From the NCBI GenBank assembly GCA_049520215.1, contig JBEKPZ010000394.1, positions 1 through 6,841 of the forward strand: a stretch of 6,841 nt of DNA, written 5' to 3'. Within the stretch, counting starts at the first letter, position 1, and each line of letters begins with the position of its first letter. Made by a program: the position numbers and the translations under genes. The notes beneath the pieces were generated by a model that did no database searches, was not told the origin of the DNA, and saw nothing but the letters and a program-made list of their open reading frames with translations. Source of the DNA: Bog-159 sp049520215 (GTDB lineage: Bacteria > Acidobacteriota > Terriglobia > Bryobacterales > Bryobacteraceae). Of this stretch, positions 6,254-6,841 are shown piece by piece.

Positions 6254-6415
6254 TATCCATACCTGGGCGTTGTCCGGGCGGGACTAAGAGTCCCGTGCAG
6301 GTTGGGAGCCGGCCCACAGAGCAGCATAGCGGCAACCTAAAGAGGCGAGGGCCTGCCCCACGAAGAATCCGCGCAAGCCGCGAAGACTCTGACCTGTTGT
6401 AATACTAAATCCGGA
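6254..6415. other. Gene-free stretch between the DUF1015 gene and the tumE module
   Basis: No convincing protein gene is seen on either strand. The stretch contains a 7-bp hairpin (6279-6295), a longer-range inverted repeat AGGTTG (6299-6304)/CAACCT (6333-6338), a small GGGC/GCCC hairpin (6349-6358), and CGAAGA repeated at 6361 and 6381. None is followed by a T-run, so no intrinsic terminator for DUF1015 is identified. It could be a repeat remnant or a structured RNA. I cannot assign it to a known RNA family. Confidence 0.5.
6278..6296. repeat. Diverged hairpin element related to the paired-hairpin repeats
   Basis: CGGGACT (6279-6285) pairs with AGTCCCG (6289-6295) around an AAG loop, with a possible G-T pair at the base. 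The sequence continues TGCAGG (6296-6301), as it does after the first hairpin at 4259-4278. It is followed by a GGGAGCCGGCCC tract where the second hairpin would lie. This looks like an eroded copy whose second hairpin is degraded. Confidence 0.55.
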
Positions 6416-6841
6416 TCAATCCAGCTTGTAGATGGTCAGACCGGAGAGCAGCTTCGGATAAAAGTCAGTGGACTTCTGGGGCATCACTCCGCCGGCGAAT
6501 GAGATCCGCGCCACTTCCTCTACGGAGACGGGCTTGAGCAGAAACGCTACTTGCGCTGCACCGCTGCGGGCCGCTTCCAGCGCGGCATCCAGACCGCGCA
6601 CGTAGCGCAGGTTCTTTTCCTCGCGCACGGCCTCTTCGCCGATTCCCAGCAGGCGCAGCAACCGGTCGTGCAGCACGCGCACGTCCAGGTGCCCGGCGGA
6701 ATCGCGCGCTTCGATCAAGTACAGGCGGCTGCCCATGGCCGCGCCGATGATCGCGCGGCCGGGCGAATCCGTCCAGGCGCGCTGCAGCGCTTCGATGCTG
6801 GGGATCTGCGCCACCTCGAAGCCGGCGGCTGCCTGCCGGAT
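6416..6841 (-). CDS. DUF1015 family protein, C-terminal part (cut by window edge)
   Basis: The frame is open from the window edge to TGA at 6416-6418, giving 141 residues. The family usually runs to about 400 residues, so roughly the last third is present. Typical C-terminal features are visible: LEAARSGAAQVAFLLKPVSV, then GGVMPQKSTDFYPKLLSGLT, and the ending IYKLD. An internal GTG at 6814 is in frame but is not the start, since coding continues upstream (IRQAAAGFEVAQ). Known: DUF1015 proteins are widespread and often labelled as SpoOJ/ParB-like without good support; their function is unknown. No break is seen in the visible part. The gene is separated from tumE by about 160 bases and is probably a separate transcription unit. 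Confidence 0.88.
   Translation of the reverse strand: MRQAAAGFEVAQIPSIEALQRAWTDSPGRAIIGAAMGSRLYLIEARDSAGHLDVRVLHDRLLRLLGIGEEAVREEKNLRYVRGLDAALEAARSGAAQVAFLLKPVSVEEVARISFAGGVMPQKSTDFYPKLLSGLTIYKLD

Noticed and set aside
6118..6402. Plus-strand 94-codon open frame opposite tumE and its upstream region
   Set aside because: It overlaps the TumE gene and its promoter region, and shows no motif or ribosome site.

Overview
The window is high-GC bacterial DNA, gene-dense and mostly transcribed leftwards (minus strand). Its gene content is a MoxR/DUF58/BatA-like operon, a DUF1015 protein and a TumE-type toxin-antitoxin pair. GTG and TTG starts are used, Shine-Dalgarno sequences are scarce, and short paired hairpin repeats lie between genes. 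Together these suggest an Acidobacteria-like soil bacterium (Solibacter/Bryobacter type). That placement is an inference from memory of similar loci; no marker gene is present.

Positions 1-4258 (minus strand) hold one operon read right to left: a MoxR-family AAA+ ATPase (4258-3248), a DUF58 protein with a VWA-like metal site (3232-2351), a membrane protein with a BatA-type N-terminus and a degenerate VWA domain (2319-406), and the start of a second membrane VWA protein cut by the window edge (401-1). Gaps are 4 to 31 bases, so co-transcription is very likely. In such systems the MoxR ATPase is thought to act with the VWA proteins as a chaperone or metal-insertion-like assembly at the membrane. 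The substrate here cannot be read from the sequence.

Positions 4259-4491 form the intergenic region between the divergent operon and the plus-strand glycosyltransferase. It holds a double hairpin touching the moxR start codon, then an AT-richer stretch with two sets of short direct repeats that could be operators. The glycosyltransferase (4492-5583) is a GT-B, family-4 enzyme. Its N-terminal and central motifs recall the cyanobacterial tetrahydrobiopterin glucosyltransferase group.

Positions 5580-6253 (minus strand) hold a two-gene toxin-antitoxin module: a TumE-family toxin (6214-5927) and a winged-helix DNA-binding antitoxin (5930-5580), joined by an ATGA overlap. The antitoxin gene overlaps the convergent glycosyltransferase gene by four bases at the stop codons. 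A TTGACA box and palindromes lie just upstream of the toxin. Positions 6254-6415 have no gene but contain a third, diverged hairpin element. The window ends inside a DUF1015 gene (6841-6416), of which only the C-terminal part is present.

The least explained items are the recurring paired-hairpin elements at gene borders, the repeats in the divergent promoter region, and the specificity of the glycosyltransferase.
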